Made by a program: the position numbers and the translations under genes. Positions 43,612 through 52,896 of a stretch of 64,000 bases of DNA are shown here, piece after piece. The first letter of the stretch is position 1. The number at the start of each line of letters is the position of its first letter. Source of the DNA: Xanthobacteraceae bacterium (GTDB lineage Bacteria; Pseudomonadota; Alphaproteobacteria; Rhizobiales; Xanthobacteraceae); NCBI GenBank assembly GCA_022841625.1, contig JALHRD010000007.1, positions 110,072-174,071 of the forward strand. The letters are read 5' to 3'. Under the pieces are notes generated by a model. That model did not search any database, was not told where the DNA came from, and was given only the letters and a program-made list of their open reading frames with translations.

Positions 43612-44081
43612 TGAACGCTCAACATCTGTCCAAGGAGTTGGTCAAGCGTCTCTTCGTTTAGCGGTGTGCCACTATGCCGATCGGACTTTCGCCGAATTTC
43701 CCAAGCTCCTGGTCTGTCTTGGTCGTCAGTAAAGTACAGCAGAAGCGCTGAATTTTCGACTCGTCCAACCTCGTAAAGGTCGATGCGGCCGTTTGCGCCT
43801 ATCACATGTTTCCCGCGAGGATCAAAAAAGAACTCGCGACCATCTACCGTGACCAGCAGGCCATCGATTTCATATTGTCCAAGCAATTCCTCGTGGCGTG
43901 TCAACTTCACACGCTCGATCCGCCCCCCCTTTTCAGGAAGCCAAGATAACCACCGCTCGACATCGGCAAAGAGCGAACCTGCCCACGACCTCCATCGGGC
44001 CAGCGCCTGAGCCGAATCAAAGGGAGCCGTGTCCCTACGTTGCCCTTCAAGTATGTCTCGCAGTCCACCACTATTCGCCAT
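43608..44081 (-). CDS. Unknown protein, partner of the HEPN-like gene
   Basis: A 157-aa protein I do not recognise. The N-terminal third is helical (WRSWAGSLFADVERWLSWLP), followed by a beta-rich part (GQYEIDGLLVTVDGREFFFDP, IDLYEVGRVENSALLLYFTD) and a final helix (NEETLDQLLGQML). No membrane segment or nuclease motif is seen. The ATG at 44081 is preferred because GGAGG lies 7 bases before it; the frame opens at 44177 without such a signal. Coupled to the HEPN-like gene, it is a natural antitoxin or accessory candidate, which is inference. Confidence 0.7.
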   Translation of the reverse strand: MANSGGLRDILEGQRRDTAPFDSAQALARWRSWAGSLFADVERWLSWLPEKGGRIERVKLTRHEELLGQYEIDGLLVTVDGREFFFDPRGKHVIGANGRIDLYEVGRVENSALLLYFTDDQDRPGAWEIRRKSDRHSGTPLNEETLDQLLGQMLSVQ

Positions 44082-44189
44082 GTCGAGACCTCCAGAACTG
44101 ACCAACCGCATCGTAACATATCTTGTCGTTAGATGGGTTGCGGGCGGACGCGCCACAAGCGGCTCTACCCAGAACAAGAACTGAGCGAA

Positions 44190-45878
44190 TCAACTCACCG
44201 CCAAGGGCGCCAGCGCGTCGATCTCGGTGACGACGTCGATGATGACCGGGCGATCGGCCTTCAGCGCCTTTTGAATCGCCGGGCCAAGCTCGGCAGGCTT
44301 TTCAACGCGAATGCCGATCGCGCCCATGTCCTCCGCGATCTTGGCGAAATTGACCTTGGTATAGGTCCACAATTCCAGCGCCTGTTCGGTCTGCTTGCCG
44401 CCATAGACGCGATCGAAGCCGCGCTTCGACTGATTGCCGCTGGAATTATTATTCACCACCGTCACCGAATTCATCTTCCAGCGCACCGCGGTCTCGATTT
44501 CGGCGATGTGATACCAGAAACCGGCGTCGCCGGTGAAAGTCACCACCGGTCGGTTCGGGCAAGCGCATTTGGCGCCGAGCCCGGCCGAGAACGCCCAGCC
44601 GAGATGGCCGGCGCTGCGGATATAGCTTTGGCGCGGCGACGTAAGATCGAAGAAGCCGCCCATCCACATGCCGCCATGGCCGGTGTCGACCACGACAATG
44701 GCATCCTCCGGAACGTGGCGCGTCAGTTCGTGGCAGATCCGCTCGGGTCGGATCGGCACCGCGTCGGAATTGAGCAGCGGCGCGTATTTCGTCGTCCACT
44801 CCTGACAGATCGTCTGCGCTTCGGCGATCCAGGCCTTGCGCCGCGCAGCACTTTTGGCGTCGGCATTGTCGAGCATCAGCGCCAGCGCCGCCTTGGCATC
44901 ACCGTTCACCGAGGCGAGCAGCGGATAGTTGCGGCCGAGCGCCTCCGGGTCGATGTCGATCTGCACCGCCGGCGTGCCGATCGGCGGCACCGCCCAGAAA
45001 TGCGTGGTCATGCCGCCGGTCTCGCTGCCGATAAAGCAGACAAGATCGGCCTTGTTGACGACCCGGTTGGCGCTTTCGCGCGAGTAACTCCCGACCACGC
45101 CGACCGCAAGCGAATGATTGCCCGGGATTGAATCCTTGCCGTTGAGCGAGGTCGCGACCGGAATTTGCAGTGTCTCGGCCAGTTCGATGAGTTCGGCCGC
45201 CGCGCCCGAGGCCCGCACGCCGCCGCCGGCGACGATCACCGGCCGCGCTGCTTCCTGCAGATGCGTCAGCGCTGCCATCACGCTCGCGCCGTCCGGCGCC
45301 GGGCGGAACGGCGGCACTTGGCGGAACTGCGGGTCGACCAGCGGCTCCATCTCGGCTTCCTCGGCATCGATTTGGCCTTCATTGCCGCGGAATTGCAGAT
45401 GCACCGGGCCGGGCGTGCCCGAGGTCGCGACCCGGAACGCCTGCCGCACCATGTCGGGAAAACGACCGACATCGTCGACGGTGGCGTTGAACTTGGTCAC
45501 CGGCTCGAACGCCGGCATGTCGTCGATCTCCTGATAGACTTTGCGGAACTTGGTCTTGGGCTCGCGTCCGCCGGTCATGGCGATCACCGGCGAATGCGCC
45601 AGCCAGGCGTCGCGCAGGCCGGCGGCAAGATTGAGCGCGCCAATCACCTGCGCCATGCAGATGCCGGGCCGGCCCGAGGCGCGGGCATAGCCGTCGGCCA
45701 TATAGGCGGCGGATTTCTCGCCATGGGTATGAATGCGCGCGATCGAAGTGCGCCGCTCCATCTCGGCGAAGGTGCGCCGCAATACCGCCGGCACCATGAA
45801 CACGTGGGTAACGCCGTAGTCCCTAAGCATGTCGGCGAGACATTCCGCGCCGGTCATTTTGCGATTGTGGCCAAGCAT
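44190..45878 (-). CDS. ThDP-dependent enzyme (acetolactate synthase-like)
   Basis: A 562-aa ThDP enzyme distinct from the one at 29472. The catalytic Glu54 is in THGEKSAAYMADGYARASGR; the central domain has RPVIVAGGGVRASG and VCFIGSETGGMTTHFW; the cofactor site is FTGDAGFWYHIAEIETA with TVVNNNSSGNQSKRGFDR. No signal peptide is seen. The start at 45878 is chosen by family alignment; the SD is weak, and ATG 45857 is an alternative. It is divergent from the beta-propeller gene. Confidence 0.88.
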   Translation of the reverse strand: MLGHNRKMTGAECLADMLRDYGVTHVFMVPAVLRRTFAEMERRTSIARIHTHGEKSAAYMADGYARASGRPGICMAQVIGALNLAAGLRDAWLAHSPVIAMTGGREPKTKFRKVYQEIDDMPAFEPVTKFNATVDDVGRFPDMVRQAFRVATSGTPGPVHLQFRGNEGQIDAEEAEMEPLVDPQFRQVPPFRPAPDGASVMAALTHLQEAARPVIVAGGGVRASGAAAELIELAETLQIPVATSLNGKDSIPGNHSLAVGVVGSYSRESANRVVNKADLVCFIGSETGGMTTHFWAVPPIGTPAVQIDIDPEALGRNYPLLASVNGDAKAALALMLDNADAKSAARRKAWIAEAQTICQEWTTKYAPLLNSDAVPIRPERICHELTRHVPEDAIVVVDTGHGGMWMGGFFDLTSPRQSYIRSAGHLGWAFSAGLGAKCACPNRPVVTFTGDAGFWYHIAEIETAVRWKMNSVTVVNNNSSGNQSKRGFDRVYGGKQTEQALELWTYTKVNFAKIAEDMGAIGIRVEKPAELGPAIQKALKADRPVIIDVVTEIDALAPLAVS

Positions 45879-46006
45879 GGTGGCGTTACCCTTTCCCGTG
45901 AACGGCGCAAGATGGCACGATGTTGCCAACAAAGGGAGTCGGTTGCGGCGTGGCCACTATCGGCGGTGGCGCTGGTATTGCGCAGGAGTCTGGGTAGAAT
46001 TAAAGC

Positions 46007-46936
46007 ATGACGAACGCAGACCGCGGACTGATTGCCGTCGACAAGATGGGCGACAGAGTATTGTTCCTCAACCCGACGACCTACGAGACCGAGGTCGTGC
46101 TCGAGGGCTTTCCGCTCCGCGTCCACGAATTGCTCGCCGTGCCGGAGACCGGGCTCGCCTATGTGCCGATCTTTGGCGACGGCATTCACGGGCGCAATCC
46201 CAATCCCGGGCATCTCATTTGCATTTTCGATCTTCATAGGCGCGCTCATCTCGGCGATATCGACCTGCGACCGTTAAGCGCGCCGCACACGCCCAAGCTC
46301 GGGCCGGACGGCCTCATCTACATCACCTGCGAGAACAGCGCCGCGGTCGCGGCGATCGACCGCGCGACCAACAGGGTGGTCGCGACCATCGGTTCCGGCT
46401 CGACCAATGGCCACCGGCTCATTATTTCGCCCGACGGGCAGCGGCTCTACACCGAGAACGAGGAAGATGCGACGATCTCGGTGATCGACCTGCCGGCGCG
46501 CAAACTGCTCGGCAAGATCGAGACGCCGCGGCCGCTTGCCGGCATCGCGATCTCGGCCGATGGCCGGACCCTGGTGGCGGTCGACGACACCCAGCCGGTG
46601 TTGTTCCTGGTTGACGCCGAAGCGGGCCGCGTCCGCGAAGAGGTCGTGCTCGAAGGCGTGCCCAAAGCCGCGCAGATCGTCCGCTATGCGCCGGACAACA
46701 GCCTGATCGGTGTCACCAGTCTGATCAGCGGCACAATCAGCCTGATCGATCCCACATTCCACAGCCAGACCGCGATCGCGGTCGGCCAGCAGCCGATGGA
46801 CATGGCGTTCCACGGCGTCGATTTGTTTGTCGCCTGCCAGGGCGATGGCTCAATTCACATCATCGATATTCCCGGTCGCCGGCACAAAGCGAGCTTCAAG
46901 GCTGGGACCGGCTGCGAGACGCTGGCGTTTTTCTAG
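46007..46936 (+). CDS. YncE-like beta-propeller protein
   Basis: A 309-aa protein of the YVTN/YncE beta-propeller group. Repeated blade motifs are seen about every 40-45 residues (AAIDRATNRVVATIGSG, SVIDLPARKLLGKIETP, SLIDPTFHSQTAIAVG, HIIDIPGRRHKASF). No signal peptide is found, unlike many YncE proteins, so it is probably cytoplasmic. It may be a lactonase-type enzyme or a binding scaffold. Confidence 0.82.
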   Translation: MTNADRGLIAVDKMGDRVLFLNPTTYETEVVLEGFPLRVHELLAVPETGLAYVPIFGDGIHGRNPNPGHLICIFDLHRRAHLGDIDLRPLSAPHTPKLGPDGLIYITCENSAAVAAIDRATNRVVATIGSGSTNGHRLIISPDGQRLYTENEEDATISVIDLPARKLLGKIETPRPLAGIAISADGRTLVAVDDTQPVLFLVDAEAGRVREEVVLEGVPKAAQIVRYAPDNSLIGVTSLISGTISLIDPTFHSQTAIAVGQQPMDMAFHGVDLFVACQGDGSIHIIDIPGRRHKASFKAGTGCETLAFF

Positions 46937-46952
46937 GTCGCGTCGCGCGCGG

Positions 46953-47924
46953 TTATTTGATCGCCAGTGGATTGACCGGCGAGCCGACCGCGCCGGTGAT
47001 CGGGATCGCGGGCGCAACGAACAGGAATTCGTAGATCTTGTCGGCGGCGCAATCGTCGGCCAGTTCCTTAAGCTGGAAGATCTCGCCCATGGTCATTCCC
47101 ATGATCGGGATGGTGATCCAGTGCCAGGGCTGGTTGATGCCTTCTTCGCTCTCGTTCGGCCGCACTTCGCAGCCCCAGGTGTCGCTGGCGAGCGCGGCGA
47201 GCTTGGTGTCCTTGACGAAATCGAGGGTCTCGAACGCGAAGCCGGGCGCATCGCCGCCGGGGTAGCCGTCCCAGCTGCCGGCCTTCTGGCAGCGCTCCAT
47301 CATGCCGGTGCGCACAATGATATAGTCGCCGCGCTTGAGCGCGACGTTCTGCTGTTTCGCGGTGTTGTAGAGATCGTCATTGGTGATGCCGTAGCCGTCG
47401 TCCAGCGACTCGACGCCCTTGTAGCGCGCGACATCGAGCAGCACGCCGCGGCCGACCATCTTGTGCTTGGTCTTTTCGATCCCGCATTTCTGCGCGCCGC
47501 TGGACGTTACCTCGCGGCAGTCGTAGCCGTTCCACATGAAGTCTTCATAGAACACATGGCCGAGCCCGTCCCATTGCGTGCCGCATTGCAGCGGCATGGT
47601 CACCATGTCGTCGGCGGCGCGGATGCCGCGCTTGTCGAGCACGCCGGAATAAGCGTCGGTGCCGGTGCGCAACATGGTGTGGATCGGATTGGTGCGGCCC
47701 ATCGCGGGGTACTTGCTCTTGGCGCCTTGCGGGCCGGTGTGATCGAAATTGAGCGCCAGCGAAATCACCTTGCCTTTTCGCACCAGCCGCGCGGCGGCGA
47801 CGATGTCATCGGGGCTGGTGTAATTGAGGGTGCCGATTTCGTCGTTCGGACCCCATTTGCCCCAGTTCTTGTATTTCTCCGCCGCGTCGCGGAGGTCCTG
47901 ACGCGTGTATTTTCGCTTTGCCAT
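46953..47924 (-). CDS. Cyclase family protein (kynurenine formamidase-like)
   Basis: A 323-aa metal-dependent hydrolase of the cyclase/KynB family. The metal motif, usually HxGTHxD, reads LQCGTQWDGLGHVFYED here, with the leading His replaced by Cys and the second by Gln. Other landmarks are GVLLDVARYKG, GDYIIVRTGM and SDTWGCEVRPNES. Such variants are larger than KynB and probably act on other amides or lactones. The ATG at 47924 follows AGGA. It is divergent from the TctC pair. Confidence 0.82.
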   Translation of the reverse strand: MAKRKYTRQDLRDAAEKYKNWGKWGPNDEIGTLNYTSPDDIVAAARLVRKGKVISLALNFDHTGPQGAKSKYPAMGRTNPIHTMLRTGTDAYSGVLDKRGIRAADDMVTMPLQCGTQWDGLGHVFYEDFMWNGYDCREVTSSGAQKCGIEKTKHKMVGRGVLLDVARYKGVESLDDGYGITNDDLYNTAKQQNVALKRGDYIIVRTGMMERCQKAGSWDGYPGGDAPGFAFETLDFVKDTKLAALASDTWGCEVRPNESEEGINQPWHWITIPIMGMTMGEIFQLKELADDCAADKIYEFLFVAPAIPITGAVGSPVNPLAIK

Positions 47925-48027
47925 CGCTGTTATCCTATCTGACCGGCGTTGCCCGGCGAGATGCATAGCCCATTTACTCGCGTTCGGGCAGGGGCGATGA
48001 TGGCGCAAATAGAGCAGGGAGGACATC

Positions 48028-48990
48028 GTGCGAGCCATTACCCGCGGTCTCATTGTTCTTGTTGCGCTGGCGGTTTCCATTCCGGCGCTGGCGCAGGATT
48101 ATCCCGGCAAGTCGATCCGGATGATCGTCACCTTTGCGCCGGGCGGGCCGACTGACGTGATCGGCCGCATCATCGCGCAAAAGGTGAGCGAGAGCTTCGG
48201 CCAGCAGGTGGTGGTCGAAAACATCGCCGGCGGTGGCGGCAATATCGGTGTGGCGGCGGCGCTGCGCGCGCCCGCCGATGGCTACACCATCGTGGTGGTC
48301 AGCACCGGCTTCATTGTCAATCCATCGCTCTATGCCAAGGTTCCCTATGCCATCGAGGATTTCGCCCCGATCAGTCTGGTGGCGGCGTCGCCGAATGTGT
48401 TGACGGTCAATCCGGCGGTGCCGGCGAAATCGGTCCGGGAACTGGTCCAATTGGTGAAGGCATCGCCCGGCAAGTTCAGCTATGCGCAACCCGGCAACGG
48501 CTCGACGCCGCATCTCGCCGGCGAATTGTTCAAGCTCCGCTTCGGAATTGACCTGGCGATGGTGCCGTTTGGCAGCGCGGCCCCGGCGGTGACCTCGGTC
48601 ATTGGCGGTCACACCCAGGTCGGCTTCACCGCCTTGCCGCCGGCGATTGCCAGCATCCAGGACGGCAAGCTGCGCGGGCTCGCGATCATGGCGGCCAAGC
48701 GCAATGCCGGCTTGCCCGAGCTTCCGACCATGGCGGAGGCGGGCGTTGCCGATCAGGAATCCGACACCGTGACCGGCATCGTCGCGCGGGCCGGCACGCC
48801 GCCCGCGATCATCGAGCGCTGGCATCGCGAAATCGCGCGCATCGTGGCGCGGCCTGAGGTCAATGCGCAATTGCGCAAGCTTGGCTTCGATCCGGTGGCC
48901 AATTCACCGGCGGAATTCGCCGCGCGGATCAAGAGCGAGGGCGCCAAATGGGACAAAGTCGCCAAGGACGCCAAAATCAGGATCGACTGA
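48028..48990 (+). CDS. TctC-family substrate-binding protein (short form)
   Basis: A 320-aa receptor that starts with GTG at 48028 after GGGAGGA. A signal peptide ends near IPALAQ. Motifs are YPGKSIRMIVTFAPGGPTDV, FGQQVVVENIAGGGGN, APADGYTIVVVST, FAPISLVAASPNVLTVNP and LPTMAEAGVADQESDT. It is first in a plus-strand run with a second TctC and a secreted hydrolase. Confidence 0.9.
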   Translation: MRAITRGLIVLVALAVSIPALAQDYPGKSIRMIVTFAPGGPTDVIGRIIAQKVSESFGQQVVVENIAGGGGNIGVAAALRAPADGYTIVVVSTGFIVNPSLYAKVPYAIEDFAPISLVAASPNVLTVNPAVPAKSVRELVQLVKASPGKFSYAQPGNGSTPHLAGELFKLRFGIDLAMVPFGSAAPAVTSVIGGHTQVGFTALPPAIASIQDGKLRGLAIMAAKRNAGLPELPTMAEAGVADQESDTVTGIVARAGTPPAIIERWHREIARIVARPEVNAQLRKLGFDPVANSPAEFAARIKSEGAKWDKVAKDAKIRID

Positions 48991-49010
48991 TGCCGAGCAA
49001 GGAATTCAGA

Positions 49011-49976
49011 ATGAGCTTTGTCCGTTGCCTTATTGCGCTTGTGGCGCTGACTTTCTCCGCGCCGGCATTGGCGCAGCCATATCCGAGCAAGCCGGTGAGG
49101 ATCATCGTGCCGTTCGCGGCCGCAGGGCCGGTCGATGTGGTGGCGCGATTGGTCGGGCAGAAATTGTCGGAAAAATTGGGCCAGCAATTCCTGATCGACA
49201 ATCAAGTCGGCGCTGGCGGCAATACCGGCATGGGCAATGCGGCGCGCGCGGCGGCGGATGGCTACACGATCTTGTTTGTGTCATCGAGCTATGTCGTCAA
49301 CCCGAGCCTTTACGCCAAGCCGACCTACGATCCCGACAAAGACTTCATCCCGCTGACGATGCTGGGCGATATTGCCAATACGGTGGTGGTGCATCCCTCT
49401 GTGCCGGCCAAAAGTCTCCAGGAACTGGTCGCGGTGATGAAGGCCAATCCTGGCAAATACAATAATTACGCGACCGCCGGCGTCGGCACCACGCCGCATC
49501 TGTCGGGCGAATTGTTCAAGCTGACCACCGGCGTCGACATGGCGCATGTGCCGTTTCCCGGCGCCGGCCCCGCCATGCAATCGACGGTCGCGGGCCACAC
49601 GCCGATCATGTTCACCACCCTGGCGCCCGCGGTGCCGCAGATCAAAGCCGGCAATTTGTGTGCGCTCGCAGTGCTGGCGGCGGCGCGCTCGCCGGTGCTG
49701 CCGGATGTGCCGACCATGGCGGAAGCAGGCTTCAAGGATCAGGAGGCCAATACCTTTGTCGCCGCGCTGCTGCCTTCCGGCACGCCGAAGCCGATCGTGG
49801 ACCTGCTGTATCAGGAAATGATCGCTGCGTTGAAATCGCCGGACGTGCGCGACCGATTCGGCGCGATCGGGGTTGATGCGGTTGGCAACAGCTCTGCGGA
49901 TTTCGCGGCACAGATCAAGGCCGAGATCGTCAAATGGCGGAAGGTGATTGAGGCCGCCAAGATCAATCGGATTTGA
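49011..49976 (+). CDS. TctC-family substrate-binding protein (short form)
   Basis: A 321-aa receptor paralogous to its upstream neighbour. A signal peptide ends near APALAQ. Motifs are YPSKPVRIIVPFAAAGPVDVV, LGQQFLIDNQVGAGGN, AADGYTILFVSSS and MAHVPFPGAGPAMQSTVAGH. AAGGAA lies 6 bases before the ATG at 49011; an ATG at 48990 overlaps the previous stop (ATGA) but adds residues ahead of the signal peptide. The family's usual AGGxxD loop reads AAGPVD. Confidence 0.9.
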   Translation: MSFVRCLIALVALTFSAPALAQPYPSKPVRIIVPFAAAGPVDVVARLVGQKLSEKLGQQFLIDNQVGAGGNTGMGNAARAAADGYTILFVSSSYVVNPSLYAKPTYDPDKDFIPLTMLGDIANTVVVHPSVPAKSLQELVAVMKANPGKYNNYATAGVGTTPHLSGELFKLTTGVDMAHVPFPGAGPAMQSTVAGHTPIMFTTLAPAVPQIKAGNLCALAVLAAARSPVLPDVPTMAEAGFKDQEANTFVAALLPSGTPKPIVDLLYQEMIAALKSPDVRDRFGAIGVDAVGNSSADFAAQIKAEIVKWRKVIEAAKINRI

Positions 49977-50009
49977 TCGCTACTGCGATTCGGCAGGGGA
50001 GGACGAACG

Positions 50010-51212
50010 ATGATGAACAGATTCAGGTTCAGCGCATTTCGCGCCGCAATGCGAGCGGCCACAATCGCGATCCTTGCCGGCGTGCTCGCAGCGCCGGCGG
50101 CCGAGGCGCAGCAGCGCGGGCCGCTGGTGCTCAAGAGCGCAAGCTATTTCTATGTCGGCGGCAAGATCGATCCGAAAGGCAAGGGCAGCCCGATCGTCGG
50201 TCATATGTATGTTGAGTACATGATCCCGCAGCGGCTGCGATCGCCCTATCCGGTCGTGATGGTGCATGGCGGCAATCAGACCGGCACCAATTTCACCGGC
50301 ACGCCAGACGGTCGTGAAGGCTGGGCGCAGTATTTCGTCAGGCGTGGCTACGCGGTCTACATCGTCGATCAGGTGGCGCGCGGCCGTTCGGCGCACTGGA
50401 ACGAAGTCCATGGTCCGGTGCAGCAATCGCGCCTCAACCAGGTTGAGGAACGTTTCGTCGCGCCGGCGCGCTTCCCGATGTGGCCGCAGGCGAAGCTGCA
50501 CACCCAATGGCCCGGCACCGGTCGGCCGGGCGATGCGCATTTCGACCAGTTCTATGCGTCTCAGGCGGTGTCGATCACGAGCTTCGCGAAGCAGCAGGAG
50601 ATCAATCCGCCTGCGCTCATTGCGCTCCTGCAAAAAATCGGCCCGTCGATTCTCCTGGTGCACTCGCAGTCGGGCGCCTTTGCCTGGCCGGTCGCGGACC
50701 AGCGTCCCGATCTGGTGAAAATGATCGTTGCCGTCGAGCCCAATGGCCCGCCGGTGCGCGAGGCGGTCATGGTCGGTGCGCCCAACTGGTTTGAGGACGG
50801 CAAAAACGTTAAACGCTCGGGCCTCGGGGAGGTGCCGCTCAATTACGAGCCGCCGCTCGCTGCCGATGCGCAACCCGACTTCGTGCGCCAGGACAAGGCC
50901 GATGGACCTGAATTGATGCGTTGCTGGCTGCAGAAAGAGCCGGCGCGCAAGCTTAAGAATCTGACGAACATCCCGGTCTCAGTGATCGTGTCGGAGGCGT
51001 CGTATCATGCGCCCTACGACCACTGTACCGCGCTCTATCTGCGGCAGGCTGGCGTTCGTACCGATCTCATCCGGCTCGCCGACCGTGGCATTCGCGGCAA
51101 TGGCCACATGATGATGCTGGAAAAGAATTCCGATGCGATCGCGGCGGTGATGGATCGGTGGATCGTACGGCAGATTGTCAGTGAGCGGCGCGGCCGCAGG
51201 GGAAAGAAGTAA
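50010..51212 (+). CDS. Secreted alpha/beta hydrolase
   Basis: A 400-aa exported hydrolase with a signal peptide ending near PAAEAQ. The oxyanion region is VVMVHGGNQTGTNF, the nucleophile elbow is LLVHSQSGAFAW (Ser219), and the probable catalytic His is in GNGHMMMLEKN near residue 365. The type resembles periplasmic esterases for bulky esters. Together with the two TctC receptors upstream, the enzyme may release the acid that they bind. Confidence 0.87.
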   Translation: MMNRFRFSAFRAAMRAATIAILAGVLAAPAAEAQQRGPLVLKSASYFYVGGKIDPKGKGSPIVGHMYVEYMIPQRLRSPYPVVMVHGGNQTGTNFTGTPDGREGWAQYFVRRGYAVYIVDQVARGRSAHWNEVHGPVQQSRLNQVEERFVAPARFPMWPQAKLHTQWPGTGRPGDAHFDQFYASQAVSITSFAKQQEINPPALIALLQKIGPSILLVHSQSGAFAWPVADQRPDLVKMIVAVEPNGPPVREAVMVGAPNWFEDGKNVKRSGLGEVPLNYEPPLAADAQPDFVRQDKADGPELMRCWLQKEPARKLKNLTNIPVSVIVSEASYHAPYDHCTALYLRQAGVRTDLIRLADRGIRGNGHMMMLEKNSDAIAAVMDRWIVRQIVSERRGRRGKK

Positions 51213-51219
51213 CCGCGCG

Positions 51220-51729
51220 CTAGAACTTCACCTTGTCAAAGGCGAGGCCGAAGCCAAGCAAGGGCAGCGACATCTCGACCGGCTTCTTGTTGGGGTCTTG
51301 CACAACGACCTTCAATTCCTTGCCGGCGCGCATGGCCGCGAGGAACTTGTCGTTGAGCGCCGCCGACACGAAGCAGCCGATATTGGTGCAGGTCTGAATT
51401 GGCTGGCGCTCCGGCGGCCCGCCATCGACCCTGAGCTGAACCGCCTCGGTGAGGTTGAGGCCGAGCGGAAGTTGCATGGTCATCAGCGGTGCCTTGGCGT
51501 CGGCCGGCCGGCGCACCAGCACCGCGACCAGCAAGCGGTCGCCCTGGTTGGGAATGCGCTGGAACAATTGCTGGATCGCGCGGCAATCCAGCATCTTGCC
51601 GTCGCCGGTGCATTCGACGCGCCAGGCTGCGACTTCCTGGGCCTGCGCCGTCATGGCGGGCAGCATAGCGATGCCGGCCGCTGCCAATGCGGCGCGCAGT
51701 CCGCGTCGGATGAATGGATCGGGTTTCAT
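51220..51729 (-). CDS. ialB: Invasion-associated locus B (IalB) family protein
   Basis: A 169-aa exported protein. A signal peptide ends near TAQAQ, then comes the family pattern VAAWRVECTGDGKMLDCRAIQ with a conserved Cys pair, and the second Cys pair in IQTCTNIGCFVSAALND. IalB proteins are periplasmic and widespread in Hyphomicrobiales; their molecular role is not settled. The ATG at 51729 gives the proper signal peptide, while the frame opens at 51792. It is convergent with the secreted hydrolase gene. Confidence 0.9.
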   Translation of the reverse strand: MKPDPFIRRGLRAALAAAGIAMLPAMTAQAQEVAAWRVECTGDGKMLDCRAIQQLFQRIPNQGDRLLVAVLVRRPADAKAPLMTMQLPLGLNLTEAVQLRVDGGPPERQPIQTCTNIGCFVSAALNDKFLAAMRAGKELKVVVQDPNKKPVEMSLPLLGFGLAFDKVKF

Positions 51730-51880
51730 GGCCGGCATGATGGCGGGCGCGATCCAATAAATCCAGATCAAATCCGCGGCTTCGCCCGGCATTGCCTTAA
51801 TCGGTTAACTCCGTCGCTTGAACGCGGTTAATGCGCCGACTATCGTGCGTGGCATAAACGTGAAGGCGGGGAGATTGGCG

Positions 51881-52852
51881 ATGCTCACGGCAGGCGATAT
51901 CGGCGGCGTCATGACAATGATGCCGGCTTTTGCCAAGGACGATGCAGCCGACCTCAGCGCGACCGACACGGTCAGCGTCGAACGGCTGCGCGCAGGCCTC
52001 GACCGCATGGTGTGCGACGGGGCCAATGTGATCGCCACCACCGGTAGTTTTGGCGAATGCCACACGCTGTTACCCGATGAATTCCGGACGCTGGCGCATG
52101 AAAGCGCGCAGGTGGTGCGACGGCGCGTGCCGCTGTTTGTTGGCGTCACCTCGGTCAATGCGCGTGAGACCGTCGCCAAGATGCGCGTGGTTTCCGAAAC
52201 CGCCGCCGACGGCGTGCTGCTCGGTGTACCGTATTACTTCCCGTCGACGGTCGACAACGCGGTGCGTTTCTTTCGCGAGATTGCCGCGCTGTTTCCAAAG
52301 CTCAACATCCTCATCTATCACAATCCGGCGCTGCATCATGTGACGCTGCCGGTCGAGGCGTTCGAAGCGCTGGTGAAAATCCCGCAGATCGTCGGGATGA
52401 AGGACAGCCATCGCGACACCATGACTTTCATGAAATTGCAGCAAGTGATCGCCGGCAAGATCAGCGTCATGTGCAATCAGTTGCAATACGTGCCATTCGC
52501 GCAGCTCGGCGCGGCGGGCTTCTGGTCGATCGATGCCTGGATGGGCCCGTGGCCGCAGTTTGCGCTACGCGATGCGGTCAAGCGCGGCGATATCGCGGCG
52601 GCGCAGGCGATCATGCTGGACATTGCCGGTCCGGGAACCCGCAAGACCAACCTGTCGTGGCGCGAAACCGGCGCCAAGCTGGCGATTGCCATGGCGGGCT
52701 ATGTCGAGCCGGGTCCGTTGCGGCCACCGTTTCTGGATATTCCCGCCGATGTTCTCGATGCGCAGCGCAAGCGCGTGGCGCGTTGGCAGCAGCTCTGTGC
52801 AAAATATGCGCCGGCCTATCAGGCCGCGCCCAAGCGCGCGGCGAACGCGTAA
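51881..52852 (+). CDS. DapA-family lyase/aldolase
   Basis: A 323-aa (beta/alpha)8 protein of the dihydrodipicolinate synthase/N-acetylneuraminate lyase superfamily. The Schiff-base Lys174 lies in IVGMKDSHRD and the proton-relay Tyr146 in ILIYHNP; substrate-binding TTGSFGECHTL replaces the usual GTTGE pattern. It is more like hydratase-aldolases of aromatic degradation than like DapA itself. The ATG at 51881 follows GGGGAG; the frame opens earlier with TTG at 51818. It is 44 bases upstream of the GMC oxidoreductase. Confidence 0.87.
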   Translation: MLTAGDIGGVMTMMPAFAKDDAADLSATDTVSVERLRAGLDRMVCDGANVIATTGSFGECHTLLPDEFRTLAHESAQVVRRRVPLFVGVTSVNARETVAKMRVVSETAADGVLLGVPYYFPSTVDNAVRFFREIAALFPKLNILIYHNPALHHVTLPVEAFEALVKIPQIVGMKDSHRDTMTFMKLQQVIAGKISVMCNQLQYVPFAQLGAAGFWSIDAWMGPWPQFALRDAVKRGDIAAAQAIMLDIAGPGTRKTNLSWRETGAKLAIAMAGYVEPGPLRPPFLDIPADVLDAQRKRVARWQQLCAKYAPAYQAAPKRAANA

Positions 52853-52896
52853 CCCATCAACCGCGCCGCCGGCGTCCGGCTTAGAAGGCACGTGCA

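Noticed and set aside
51800..51815. TTAA-N4-TTAAC near the IalB gene as a CtrA site
   Set aside because: The half-sites are right but the spacing is 4 instead of 7 bases, so it does not fit the consensus.
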